DNA from: Mycobacterium sp. Aquia_216
GTDB taxonomy: Bacteria; Actinomycetota; Actinomycetes; Mycobacteriales; Mycobacteriaceae
Assembly: GCF_026723865.1 (NCBI RefSeq)
Contig: NZ_CP113529.1
Coordinates: 1,178,001-1,242,000, forward strand
Length of the DNA stretch: 64,000 bases
Reading direction: 5' to 3'
The position numbers and the translations under genes are program-made. Positions 36,314 to 43,895 of this stretch are shown here, piece by piece. The first letter of the stretch is position 1, and every line of letters starts with the position of its first letter. The notes under the pieces are model-generated. The model had not been told where the DNA came from. It worked only from the letters and a program-made list of their open reading frames with translations, and did no database searches.

Positions 36314-36769
36314 CTATGCGGGGTCCAGGCGGAAGACCGCGCAGCGGCCCGCCAGACTCTCGAACTCGTCGGGACTGCCCTCGGTGACGAGTCCAGACCG
36401 CTTCATGAATCCCACACCCGTGGGCACCTCTGTCGGGAACAGCCGCAGAATCGGTCGCGCATCGGCGGCGGACAACTCGACCATCCGCACCCGCTGGGTG
36501 TGGCGGCCGCGGGCCACGGTCGCCTGTTCGGCGGCCCGTACGTTGGCCACCCAGTCGGCGCCGGGAAATCCCGCGACGACGTACTGCTTGCCGTCGACAG
36601 TCATCGGCGTCACCGGGGTCGAGCGCTCGCGTCCCGATTTACGTCCGTGCACGGTCAGCACGACGGGGCTTTCGCCGCCGAAACTCATTCCCAGCCGCGA
36701 CATCTGGATGAAGAGCTTGTTCGCCGGCTTCAGCCACCAGGGCGGCTTGATCGGTTTGCCACTTGCCAT
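36314..36769 (-). CDS. F420-dependent (Ddn-type) nitroreductase-family protein
   Basis: The 151-residue protein matches the deazaflavin-dependent nitroreductase/DUF385 family: VLTVHGRKSGRERSTPVTPM is the F420-phosphate-binding region and FPGADWVANVRAAEQATV the following helix. The ATG at 36769 is used. It is on menB's strand and between menB and the aldo-keto reductase, so one transcript may cover all three. It is the first gene of the accessory block lying where M. tuberculosis has vapBC3. Substrate is unknown. Confidence 0.8.
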   Translation of the reverse strand: MASGKPIKPPWWLKPANKLFIQMSRLGMSFGGESPVVLTVHGRKSGRERSTPVTPMTVDGKQYVVAGFPGADWVANVRAAEQATVARGRHTQRVRMVELSAADARPILRLFPTEVPTGVGFMKRSGLVTEGSPDEFESLAGRCAVFRLDPA

Positions 36770-36780
36770 AGGCAGCGACG

Positions 36781-37701
36781 TTACCTCTGAAAGGGCTCGG
36801 CACCGCGGGGCCGGGGCTCCGTAGTACCGACGGCGTCCAGCCGGGCCAGAGCCTCGGCGTCCAGCGCGACGTGCCCGGCGCCGATGTTTTCTTCGAGGTG
36901 CGCGATCGACCGGGTGCCGGGAATCAGCAACGCGTTGGTCGCATGCGCCAACACCCAGGCCAGTCCGACCTGGGAGGCGGTGACGCCGAGTGTGCCGGCG
37001 ATGTCGACCACCACTGCGTTGTCGGCGACCTTGGGGAAGCCCGGGAAGGCCGACCCCAGCGGGAAGTAGGGCACCCAGGCGATGCCCTCGGCGGCGCAGA
37101 AGCCGAGCGTGTTCTCTTGGGCGCGGTCAAGCAGGCTGTAGGCGTTCTGGACGCAGGCGATGCCCGCCGGCGCCGCGCGCCGCACCACGTCGAGCGGCAC
37201 GGCGCTGACGCCGATCGCGCCGATCTTGCCCTCGTCACGCAGCGCGATCATCTCCGCCAGTTGGTCGTCGAGGTCGACGATTTGGTCGCCCTCGGCAGCC
37301 AAACCCGGACCGAGGTCCAGGCGCCGCAGATTCACCACGGGGATGTGCTCGAGGCCGAGTTGGCGTAGATCGTCTTCGACCGCGGCGCGGAGTTCGGCGG
37401 GCTTCTGGGCGGCGGCCAGCGGTATCGGTTCTTCGCCGGTGTATCGCGCACCGACCTTGCTGACGATGACCAGCTCGTCCGGGTAGGGGGCCAGCGCGTC
37501 GCGGATGCGGCGGTTCACCTCGCCGGGGCCATAGAACGACGCGGTGTCGATGTGGTTGACGCCGAGCTCGATGGCGCGCCGCAGCACGGCCGCCGCATCC
37601 TCGGGCGTGGCCTCGAACAGTTGCATGGCGCCGTAGCCGACCCGGGCAACTGTCGCGGTACCGAGGCCGCCGGTACCGCCGGTCCGTGGTGCGTCCGTCA
37701 T
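36781..37701 (-). CDS. aldo/keto reductase with altered catalytic tetrad
   Basis: The 306-residue TIM-barrel oxidoreductase has Asp 52 and Tyr 57 in HIDTASFYGPG and Lys 82 in VSKVG, three of the four AKR catalytic residues. The fourth, normally His in a DLxxxH strand, is replaced: the strand reads PVVNLRRLD. This pattern occurs in some actinobacterial and YdbC-like AKRs, which can still be active. NADPH binding fits the IPGTRSIAHLEENIG segment. GGGAG precedes ATG 37701. It is divergent from a TetR gene over two palindromic operators, so it is very likely that regulator's target. Confidence 0.85.
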   Translation of the reverse strand: MTDAPRTGGTGGLGTATVARVGYGAMQLFEATPEDAAAVLRRAIELGVNHIDTASFYGPGEVNRRIRDALAPYPDELVIVSKVGARYTGEEPIPLAAAQKPAELRAAVEDDLRQLGLEHIPVVNLRRLDLGPGLAAEGDQIVDLDDQLAEMIALRDEGKIGAIGVSAVPLDVVRRAAPAGIACVQNAYSLLDRAQENTLGFCAAEGIAWVPYFPLGSAFPGFPKVADNAVVVDIAGTLGVTASQVGLAWVLAHATNALLIPGTRSIAHLEENIGAGHVALDAEALARLDAVGTTEPRPRGAEPFQR

Positions 37702-37730
37702 GGTGCTCCCTTGTGCCAGACTGGAAAAAT

Positions 37731-37780
37731 GCGGAGGACCCTCCGCTTCCGTCAGCCTAACAAAACCGGAGGAGCCTCCG
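37731..37780. promoter_or_regulatory. two TetR-type operator palindromes
   Basis: Two closely related palindromes share the core CGGAGG-N2-CCTCCG: a perfect 7-2-7 copy at 37731-37746 (GCGGAGG-AC-CCTCCGC) and a 6-2-6 copy at 37767-37780. Their centres are 35 bp apart. The second ends one base before the TTG start of the TetR gene and includes its ribosome site, the first sits about 30 bp before the aldo-keto reductase ATG. A dimer bound at both would repress both genes. Confidence 0.72.
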
Positions 37781-37781
37781 C

Positions 37782-38324
37782 TTGGCCGAACGCTCGGACG
37801 CGCGCCGCAACCGCGAACGGCTGCTGGAGGCGGCTACCGCGGCATTCGCCACGGCGCAAGGGCGGCCGGTATCGCTCGAGTCGATCGCCCGCGACGCTGG
37901 TGTCGGCATCGGCACGCTCTACCGCCATTTTCCGAACCGCGAGACCCTGGTCGAGGCGATCTACCGGGCTGAGCTCGCCGAAGTGGCGGCGGCAGCTGAG
38001 GAGTTAATCGGGCGGCATCCGCCGGCGACCGCGCTGCGGCACTGGATGGACCGCTATGCCGACTTCGTCGCGGCCAAGCGCGGGATGGCGGAGTCCTTGC
38101 ACGCGATCTTCGACTCCGGCGCGATGGAGCCCAGTCAAACTCGCCACAGCATCGTCGGAGCAGTCGAGAGACTGTTGCGGGCCGGTGCCGACGACGCGAC
38201 CCTGCGAGCCGACGTGCAGGCCGACGACGTGGTGTCCAGCCTGATCGGCATCTTTCTGGCCAGCGGTTCGCCGGAGCAGACGGGCCGCATGCTCGACCTG
38301 CTGGTCGCCGGCATTGCGCGATAA
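37782..38324 (+). CDS. TetR-family transcriptional regulator
   Basis: The 180-residue protein has the TetR helix-turn-helix: ESIARDAGVGIGTLYRHFPNRETLVEAIY at residues about 37-65 (helix 3 GTLYRHF is diagnostic). The C-terminal domain is a generic ligand pocket. The start is TTG, with GGAGGA 8 nt upstream; that ribosome site is part of an operator, so it probably represses itself. It is divergent from the aldo-keto reductase gene and likely controls it. Ligand is unknown. Confidence 0.88.
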   Translation: MAERSDARRNRERLLEAATAAFATAQGRPVSLESIARDAGVGIGTLYRHFPNRETLVEAIYRAELAEVAAAAEELIGRHPPATALRHWMDRYADFVAAKRGMAESLHAIFDSGAMEPSQTRHSIVGAVERLLRAGADDATLRADVQADDVVSSLIGIFLASGSPEQTGRMLDLLVAGIAR

Positions 38325-38352
38325 GCCCAAGCCAACGCCCGGCTATGCGGGC
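38316..38352. repeat. 37-bp repeat, copy 1 (hairpin-forming)
   Basis: A 37-bp segment here is repeated at 40524-40560 with only two mismatches. It covers the TAA stop of the TetR gene and the last bases of the convergent MarR gene. Its 3' half can form a short stem (GCCCG loop CGGGC). The two copies bracket the MarR, Rossmann-type oxidoreductase and luciferase-like genes. Confidence 0.75.
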
Positions 38353-38837
38353 TCGTCCTCAGCGGGGGAGTCGTCGTCTTTGGTGGCCAGGTGGCGTAGG
38401 ACTCGTTCGTTGAGGGCGGCGAGCATATCCAGCTCAGCCGGGGTGAGCAGGTTGATGAAGTTCCGGCGGACGTCCTCCACGTGCCGCGGCGCCGCCTTTT
38501 CAATGGCGGCGCGGCCAGCCGGCAGCAGACAGACCATGGTGCTGCGGGCGTCGTCGGGGTTGGGCTCGCGACAGATCAGCCCGTCGCTCTGCATGCGCCG
38601 CACCTGGTGCGAGACACGGCTCTTCTCCCAGCCCAATGTGTTGCACAGGTCGCGCGCGGGCATGCGGTCCCCTTCGTGCTCCGACAGCACCGCCAGGACC
38701 TGGTAGTCGGCCCCCGACAGGCCCGACTCCTGCAGGCCCCGGTTCAGGTGCACGGCGAGCTGATGATTCGCGTGCTGGAAGGCCCGCCAGGCGCGGTCTT
38801 CGTCGGGGCTCAGCCAGTTCGGTTCCATCAGCCCCAT
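38343..38837 (-). CDS. MarR-family transcriptional regulator
   Basis: The 164-residue protein shows the MarR winged helix: LSGADYQVLAVLSEHEG, RMPARDLCNTLGWEKSRVSHQVRRM and the wing DGLICREPNPDDARSTMVCLLP. It is divergent from the Rossmann-type oxidoreductase gene. Two palindromes with a TTGA-N4-TCAA core lie between them, one 13 bp from its ATG, so auto-repression and control of the neighbour are likely. The acidic C-terminal tail (ATKDDDSPAEDEPA) is disordered. Confidence 0.88.
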   Translation of the reverse strand: MGLMEPNWLSPDEDRAWRAFQHANHQLAVHLNRGLQESGLSGADYQVLAVLSEHEGDRMPARDLCNTLGWEKSRVSHQVRRMQSDGLICREPNPDDARSTMVCLLPAGRAAIEKAAPRHVEDVRRNFINLLTPAELDMLAALNERVLRHLATKDDDSPAEDEPA

Positions 38838-38849
38838 GCTATCCGATTG

Positions 38850-38894
38850 GTTGACGCATCAACAAACCTCCTTTAAGGTTGAGCTGTCAACCTT
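38850..38894. promoter_or_regulatory. two MarR-type operator palindromes
   Basis: Copy one is GTTGA-CGCA-TCAAC (38850-38863). Copy two is a perfect 8-4-8 palindrome AAGGTTGA-GCTG-TCAACCTT (38875-38894). Both share TTGA-N4-TCAA, with centres 28 bp apart. The second contains TTGACA when read on the minus strand, so binding there could block the MarR gene promoter; copy one lies nearer its ATG. Confidence 0.72.
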
Positions 38895-38924
38895 TTTGGA
38901 TCGTCAGTTAGGACGGGACAACTC

Positions 38925-39548
38925 ATGAGCAGCATCAGCATCATCGGCACCGGGAACATGGCCCGCGCCATCGGCGCGCTGGCAGTAACGGGCGGCAACT
39001 CCGTCGAGGTCATCGGCCGCGATCAGTCCAAGGCCGCCGACCTGGCCAAGGCTCTCGGCGGAAGTGCCACGACAGGAGAGTTCGGCGCCGTTCCGGCCGG
39101 GGACATCGTCATCGTGGCCCTGCTTTACGCCAACGTCGTTCCGGTGGTCGCGCAGTATGGAGATGCCCTCGCGGGCAAGGTGATCGTCGACATCAGCAAC
39201 CCCTTCAACTCCGCGGCCGACGGGCTGGCCATCGCCGATGACACCTCGATCGCGCAGGAGGTTGCGAAGGCGGCCCCGGCCAGCGCCAGCGTGGTGAAGG
39301 CCTTCAACACCATCTTCGGTGTCGTCCTGGCCCAAGGCCGGCCGCTCGACGTCTTCATCGCCGGCGACGACGCGCCTGTCAAGGCGGGTGTGGCGGAGTT
39401 CATCAAGAGCCTTGGGCTGCGCCCGTTGGACGTCGGCGGCTTGAACATGGCGCACTGGCTGGAAGGAACGGGCCTGGTCATGATGGGCCTTGCCCGACAC
39501 GGGGTGGGGAACTTCGACTTCGCCCTCGGCGTCACGGTTCCCGGTTGA
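38925..39548 (+). CDS. NADPH:F420-reductase-like Rossmann protein
   Basis: The 207-residue protein begins with the dinucleotide motif SIIGTGNMARAIG and continues with VDISNPFNS and VVKAFNTIFG, the arrangement of NADP(H)-dependent F420 oxidoreductase and related proteins. It should pass electrons between NADP(H) and a flavin or F420, or act on an unrelated substrate. No F420-binding residues can be assigned by eye. ATG 38925 is the obvious start. Its neighbour on the same strand is a luciferase-like enzyme that would use reduced F420, which supports the F420 idea. Confidence 0.72.
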   Translation: MSSISIIGTGNMARAIGALAVTGGNSVEVIGRDQSKAADLAKALGGSATTGEFGAVPAGDIVIVALLYANVVPVVAQYGDALAGKVIVDISNPFNSAADGLAIADDTSIAQEVAKAAPASASVVKAFNTIFGVVLAQGRPLDVFIAGDDAPVKAGVAEFIKSLGLRPLDVGGLNMAHWLEGTGLVMMGLARHGVGNFDFALGVTVPG

Positions 39549-39644
39549 GCCGCACCGCCCGGGTTCCAGGCCGTTAACGAACAGGGACGCCGTGGGCATT
39601 AGCAATAGTTGATGGATCACCTAAAAATAGGGAGGACTCTCGCC

Positions 39645-40532
39645 ATGAAGCTTGGTTTCGCGCTTCCCATAGTCGGGCCGGCTATCAGCAGCGCCGCTGG
39701 TCTGAGTGAGTTCTGCCGAGGACTCGAAGACCTCGGCTACGACACGGTGTGGGTCGGCGATCGCCTGGTTACGCCAGTTGACATGCACAGCGTCTACCCG
39801 GGCAAAGAGCAGCCGTACCCGCCGCAGATGACCCGCTACCTCGATCCGGTCTTGCTGTGGACGGTCGCCGCGACGGCGACCAGCCGGATGCGGCTCAACG
39901 CCAGCACGCTCAGCACGTTCTACTACGAGCCGGTTCACCTGGCGCGGCTGCTGACCACGCTCGACGTGCTCAGCGACGGCCGCCTTGACGTGGGCGTGGG
40001 AATCGGATGGATGAAGGACGAACACGACATCGCTCGCGGCGCGGACTGGCACCGGCGCGGGCAGATGCTCGACGACGTGCTGGCGTTCCTGCACGAGTGG
40101 TGGACGACCACTCCGGTGTCGTGGGACAGCGAGTTCTTCTCGCTACCGCCGGTCCACGCCGATCTGCGCCCGGCCCAGGCTGGCGGTCCGCCCATCTGGA
40201 TCGGCGGTGCCAGTGCGGCCGCGATGCGCCGGGTCGGCCGCAGCGGCACCGGCTGGCTCGGGGTCGAGGGGCTGCAGGACGAGGTCACCGACCACTTGTG
40301 GTCGGTTGCGCGTCGTGCGGCTCAGGACACAGGCCGCGATCCTGACGCGCTGAAGACGGCCATGCGGATCAACCTCGAAACAGGCACGTCCGTTGACTCG
40401 GTTGCCGGCAGGCTCGAGCGCCTCGCCGCGGCCGGTGCTGATGAGGCGATCGTGGATGCCTTCGCAATGTTCCCCACCCTTGACCAGATGCTTGACTTCG
40501 CCGGCCAGGTAATCGCCCGCTTCGCGCGATAA
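39645..40532 (+). CDS. luciferase-like monooxygenase (LLM), F420-dependent oxidoreductase type
   Basis: The 295-residue TIM-barrel belongs to the LLM superfamily, with LGFALPIVGPAIS, DTVWVGDRLV, ATATSRMRLNAS and the VLSDGRLDVGVGIGWMKDEH segment that is typical of F420-dependent mycobacterial members. It should oxidise or reduce a small molecule using F420 or FMN. ATG 39645 follows GGGAGG. It lies 97 nt after the Rossmann-type gene with which it probably forms a transcript. A strong palindromic terminator follows. Confidence 0.82.
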   Translation: MKLGFALPIVGPAISSAAGLSEFCRGLEDLGYDTVWVGDRLVTPVDMHSVYPGKEQPYPPQMTRYLDPVLLWTVAATATSRMRLNASTLSTFYYEPVHLARLLTTLDVLSDGRLDVGVGIGWMKDEHDIARGADWHRRGQMLDDVLAFLHEWWTTTPVSWDSEFFSLPPVHADLRPAQAGGPPIWIGGASAAAMRRVGRSGTGWLGVEGLQDEVTDHLWSVARRAAQDTGRDPDALKTAMRINLETGTSVDSVAGRLERLAAAGADEAIVDAFAMFPTLDQMLDFAGQVIARFAR

Positions 40533-40560
40533 GCCCCAGCCAACGCCCGGCTAGGCGGGC
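40524..40560. repeat. 37-bp repeat, copy 2 (hairpin-forming)
   Basis: This is the second copy of the element at 38316-38352, identical at 35 of 37 positions. It includes the end of the luciferase-like gene and its TAA. Its 3' half forms CGCCCG loop CGGGCG. Together the copies frame a three-gene segment of about 2.2 kb. Confidence 0.75.
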
Positions 40561-40570
40561 GCTGGGCCGC

Positions 40571-40594
40571 GAGTTCCCGGCTAGCCGGGAACTC
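40571..40594. terminator. 24-bp perfect palindrome, probable bidirectional terminator
   Basis: Arms GAGTTCCCGGC and GCCGGGAACTC flank TA, forming an 11-bp GC-rich stem that is self-complementary on both strands. It sits between the convergent luciferase-like gene and fadD8 (40612). No U-run follows on either side, as is common in mycobacteria, so its efficiency is uncertain. Confidence 0.65.
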
Positions 40595-40611
40595 GGCGGT
40601 GGTGAAGAAAA

Positions 40612-42213
40612 CTAGCCGACGGAGCGGGCGGCGCCTTCCCAGAACTGCGCCCGGACGGCTTTCTTGTCCGGTTTGCCCAGCCCGGTCAGCGGCAGTGAGT
40701 CCGCGAGGACCACGCGCTTGGGTGACTGGACCGAGCCCTTGCGGTCCTTGACCGCGGCCTGGATCTCGGCGGTCATGGCCTCGATGGCGGCATCGTCGCG
40801 GGGTGCGTCGGCGCGCAGCACCACCACCGCGGTGACGGCCTCGCCCCACTTGTCGTCCGGGGTGCCGACCACGCACACCTGGGCGACGGCCGCGTGCTCG
40901 GCGATGACGTCCTCGACCTCGCGCGGGAAGACGTTGAAACCACCGGTGACGATCATGTCCTTGACCCGGTCGACGATGAAGTAAAAGCCGTCCTCGTCTT
41001 CGCGCGCCATATCGCCGGTGTGCAGCCAGCCGTCCTTGAACGTCTCCGCGGTCGCTTCCGGCAGGTTCCAGTACCCGCCCGCCAAGAGCGGCCCGCTGAC
41101 GCAGATTTCGCCGGGTTCGCCCTGGGGGACCGGCTTGCCGTCCTCGCCGAGCAGCGCCACCCGCGCGAACAGCGTCGGGCGTCCACAGGAGGTGAGCCGC
41201 TTTTCGTCATGCTCGCCCTTGGCCAGGTAGGTGATCACCATCGGCGCCTCGGACTGTCCGTAGTACTGGGCGAAGATCGGGCCGAATCGCCGGATCGCCT
41301 CAGCCAGCCGGACCGGGTTCATCGCCGACGCGCCGTAATAGACGGTCTCCAGCGACGACAGGTCTCGGGTGTGCGAATCCGGGTGATCCATCAGCGCGTA
41401 CAGCATCGACGGCACCAGCATGGTGGCCGTGATCTTCTGCTCCTCGATGGTTTTCAGCACCTCGGCCGGATCGAACTTGCTCAGCACGACCATCTCGCCG
41501 CCCTTCACCACGGTCGGGGTGAAAAATGCGGCGCCGGCGTGCGACAGCGGCGTGCACATCAAGAACCGCGGACTTTCCGGCCACTCCCATTCGGAGAGCT
41601 GAATCTGCGTCATCGTGGCGATGTTCCCGGTGGTGCCCAGCACGCCCTTCGGCTTGCCGGTAGTGCCGCCGGTATAGGCCATACCGCCGATGTGGTCCGG
41701 CGCCAGCTCGGCAACCACCAGCGGCTTGGGTTCGTACTTGGCCGCCTCGGCCGACAGGTCCACGGCCACCCCGTCGAGGGCCTGGGGAACCGGGCCGATA
41801 GTCAGAATCTGCTTGAGCGAGTCGACCTTTTCCAGCAGTCCCAGCGCGCGTTCGACGAACGCCGGGTTGGGATCGACGATCAGCGAGCTGGCACCGCAGT
41901 CGGACAGCACATAGGCGTGGTCGTCCAGCGAGCCGAGCGGATGCAGGGCCGTGCGCCGATAGCCCTGGGTCTGGCTGGCGCCGAGAATCATCAGCACCTC
42001 GGGGCGGTTCAGCGCCAATAGCCCGACGGTGACGCCGGTGCCGGCGCCGAGCGCCTCGAACGCCTGGGTGTACTGGCTGATTCGCTCGGCCAGTTGTCCT
42101 CCGGTCAGCGTGGTGTCGCCGAGGAATAGCACCGGCCGGTTTTTGTGGCGCTTGAGCGCGCCCACCAGCAGATGGCCGTTGTGGGTCGGATGGCGCAACA
42201 GATCGTCACTCAT
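40612..42213 (-). CDS. fadD8: fatty-acyl-CoA/AMP ligase FadD8
   Basis: The 533-residue adenylate-forming enzyme activates a carboxylic acid as an acyl-CoA (or acyl-AMP). Motifs: AYTGGTTGKPKGV, YYGQSEAPMV, GWLHTGDMAREDEDG and the C-terminal Lys region LTGLGKPDKKA. The gene keeps the M. tuberculosis position between the menB region and the amidohydrolase. An acyl-CoA role is family knowledge; the chain length is unknown. It is divergent from the amidohydrolase gene, with starts 77 bp apart. Confidence 0.9.
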   Translation of the reverse strand: MSDDLLRHPTHNGHLLVGALKRHKNRPVLFLGDTTLTGGQLAERISQYTQAFEALGAGTGVTVGLLALNRPEVLMILGASQTQGYRRTALHPLGSLDDHAYVLSDCGASSLIVDPNPAFVERALGLLEKVDSLKQILTIGPVPQALDGVAVDLSAEAAKYEPKPLVVAELAPDHIGGMAYTGGTTGKPKGVLGTTGNIATMTQIQLSEWEWPESPRFLMCTPLSHAGAAFFTPTVVKGGEMVVLSKFDPAEVLKTIEEQKITATMLVPSMLYALMDHPDSHTRDLSSLETVYYGASAMNPVRLAEAIRRFGPIFAQYYGQSEAPMVITYLAKGEHDEKRLTSCGRPTLFARVALLGEDGKPVPQGEPGEICVSGPLLAGGYWNLPEATAETFKDGWLHTGDMAREDEDGFYFIVDRVKDMIVTGGFNVFPREVEDVIAEHAAVAQVCVVGTPDDKWGEAVTAVVVLRADAPRDDAAIEAMTAEIQAAVKDRKGSVQSPKRVVLADSLPLTGLGKPDKKAVRAQFWEGAARSVG

Positions 42214-42290
42214 TGGGTCAGACTAGAACGTGTTGCAATTCCGGTCAGCAAGACCCTGACACACCGCGACCATCACTAGGCTCTGGGCTC

Positions 42291-43895
42291 ATGGCCGCCG
42301 CAGATGTCGTCATCACCGGAACCGTGTTAACCGTCGACGACGCGCGGCCCACCGCCGAGGCGCTCGCCATCGCCGACGGCCGTATCGTCGCCGTCGGCAG
42401 CCGCGCTGACGTCGCCGATTTCATCGGCCCGGACACCCAAACCATCGACGTCGGCGACGGGTGCGTGATGCCGGGATTCATCGAGGCACACGGCCATCCG
42501 CTGATGGAGGCCGTCGCGCTGTCGGACCGGATCGTGGATATCCGCCCCGTCACCCTCCCGAGTCCCGACGACGTCGTCGCGGCGATCCGTCGCGAGGTTG
42601 CGCGACGCGGAACGGCGGGCGCCTACCTGAACGGCTGGGACGCGCTGCTGCAGTCGGGCCTGCCCGAGCCGACGCTGGCCTGGCTCGACGACATCGCGCC
42701 GGACGGCCCGCTGGTGATCATCCACAACTCCGGGCACAAGGCCTTCTTCAACTCGCACGCCGCGCAACTCAACGGCCTGACCCGCGACACCCCGGACCCT
42801 AAGGGCGCCAAGTACGGCCGCGACGCCGACGGGGAGCTCGACGGGACTGCCGAGGAAATTGCCGCGGTGTTCCCGCTGCTCGGCGGCGCCGTCTCGGCCG
42901 ACAGCTACCCGGCGATGCTGCTCGCCGAGTGCGACCGGCTCAACCGGGCCGGATTGACCACCTGTTCGGAGATGGCGTTCGACCCGAACTTCGGGCCGCT
43001 GGTCGCCCAGTTGCACAGCCAGCTCACCGTCCGGTTGCGCACCTACGAGGTCTCCAACCCGCAGATGTCCACGGCCGCCACGCCCGGCCAGGGCGACGAC
43101 ATACTGCGTCAGGTCGGCATCAAAATCTGGGTGGACGGGTCGCCCTGGATCGGCAATATCGCGTTGTCGTTTCCCTACCTGGACACCGAGGCCACCCGGT
43201 CGATCGGCATCCCGCCCGGCTCGTGTGGATGCGCCAACTACACCGCCGAGCAACTGCGCGAGATCGTCGCCGCCTACTACCCGCTGGGCTGGCAGATGGC
43301 CTGCCACGTGCAGGGCGACGCCGGCGTCGACACCATCCTCGACGTCTACGAAGAGGCGCTGCGCCGCAATCCGCGCGACGACCACCGGCTGCGGCTCGAG
43401 CACGTCGGCGCCATCCGGCCCGAGCAACTGCGCAGGGCCGCCGACCTCGGGGTCACCTGCAGCATCTTCGTCGACCAGATCCACTACTGGGGCGACGTCA
43501 TCGTCGACGGGCTGTTCGGCGAGGAGCGCGGATCCCGATGGATGCCGGCAGGATCCGCGGTGGCCACCGGGATGCGCATTTCGTTGCACAACGACCCGCC
43601 GGTGACGCCGGAGGAGCCGCTGCGCAATATCAGCGTGGCCGTGACCCGGACGGCGCCGAGCGGCCGGGTGCTGGCACCCGAGGAGCGGCTGACCGTCGAT
43701 CAGGCGATCCGGGCCCAGACCATCGACGCCGCCTGGCAATTGTTCGCCGACGACGTCATCGGCTCGCTCGAGGTCGGCAAGTACGCGGACCTGGTGGTGC
43801 TGTCCGCCGATCCCCGCACGGTGCCGCCCGAGCAGATCGCCGACCTCGACGTGCGCGCGACGTATCTGGCGGGCCGCCAGGTCTACCCGCGGTGA
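42291..43895 (+). CDS. amidohydrolase, YtcJ-type (Rv0552-like)
   Basis: The 534-residue metal-dependent hydrolase has the N-terminal beta-sandwich (ADVVITGTVLTVDDARPTAE), the metal-binding HxH in FIEAHGHPLMEA, and DRLNRAGLTTCSEMAFDP and MACHVQGDAGVD further on. It should hydrolyse an amide or similar bond of an unknown metabolite. ATG 42291 is chosen because the length then equals that of Rv0552 and upstream codons run into fadD8's promoter. The menC GTG overlaps its TGA (GTGA), placing it at the head of the menC-bpoC-menD transcript. Confidence 0.86.
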   Translation: MAAADVVITGTVLTVDDARPTAEALAIADGRIVAVGSRADVADFIGPDTQTIDVGDGCVMPGFIEAHGHPLMEAVALSDRIVDIRPVTLPSPDDVVAAIRREVARRGTAGAYLNGWDALLQSGLPEPTLAWLDDIAPDGPLVIIHNSGHKAFFNSHAAQLNGLTRDTPDPKGAKYGRDADGELDGTAEEIAAVFPLLGGAVSADSYPAMLLAECDRLNRAGLTTCSEMAFDPNFGPLVAQLHSQLTVRLRTYEVSNPQMSTAATPGQGDDILRQVGIKIWVDGSPWIGNIALSFPYLDTEATRSIGIPPGSCGCANYTAEQLREIVAAYYPLGWQMACHVQGDAGVDTILDVYEEALRRNPRDDHRLRLEHVGAIRPEQLRRAADLGVTCSIFVDQIHYWGDVIVDGLFGEERGSRWMPAGSAVATGMRISLHNDPPVTPEEPLRNISVAVTRTAPSGRVLAPEERLTVDQAIRAQTIDAAWQLFADDVIGSLEVGKYADLVVLSADPRTVPPEQIADLDVRATYLAGRQVYPR

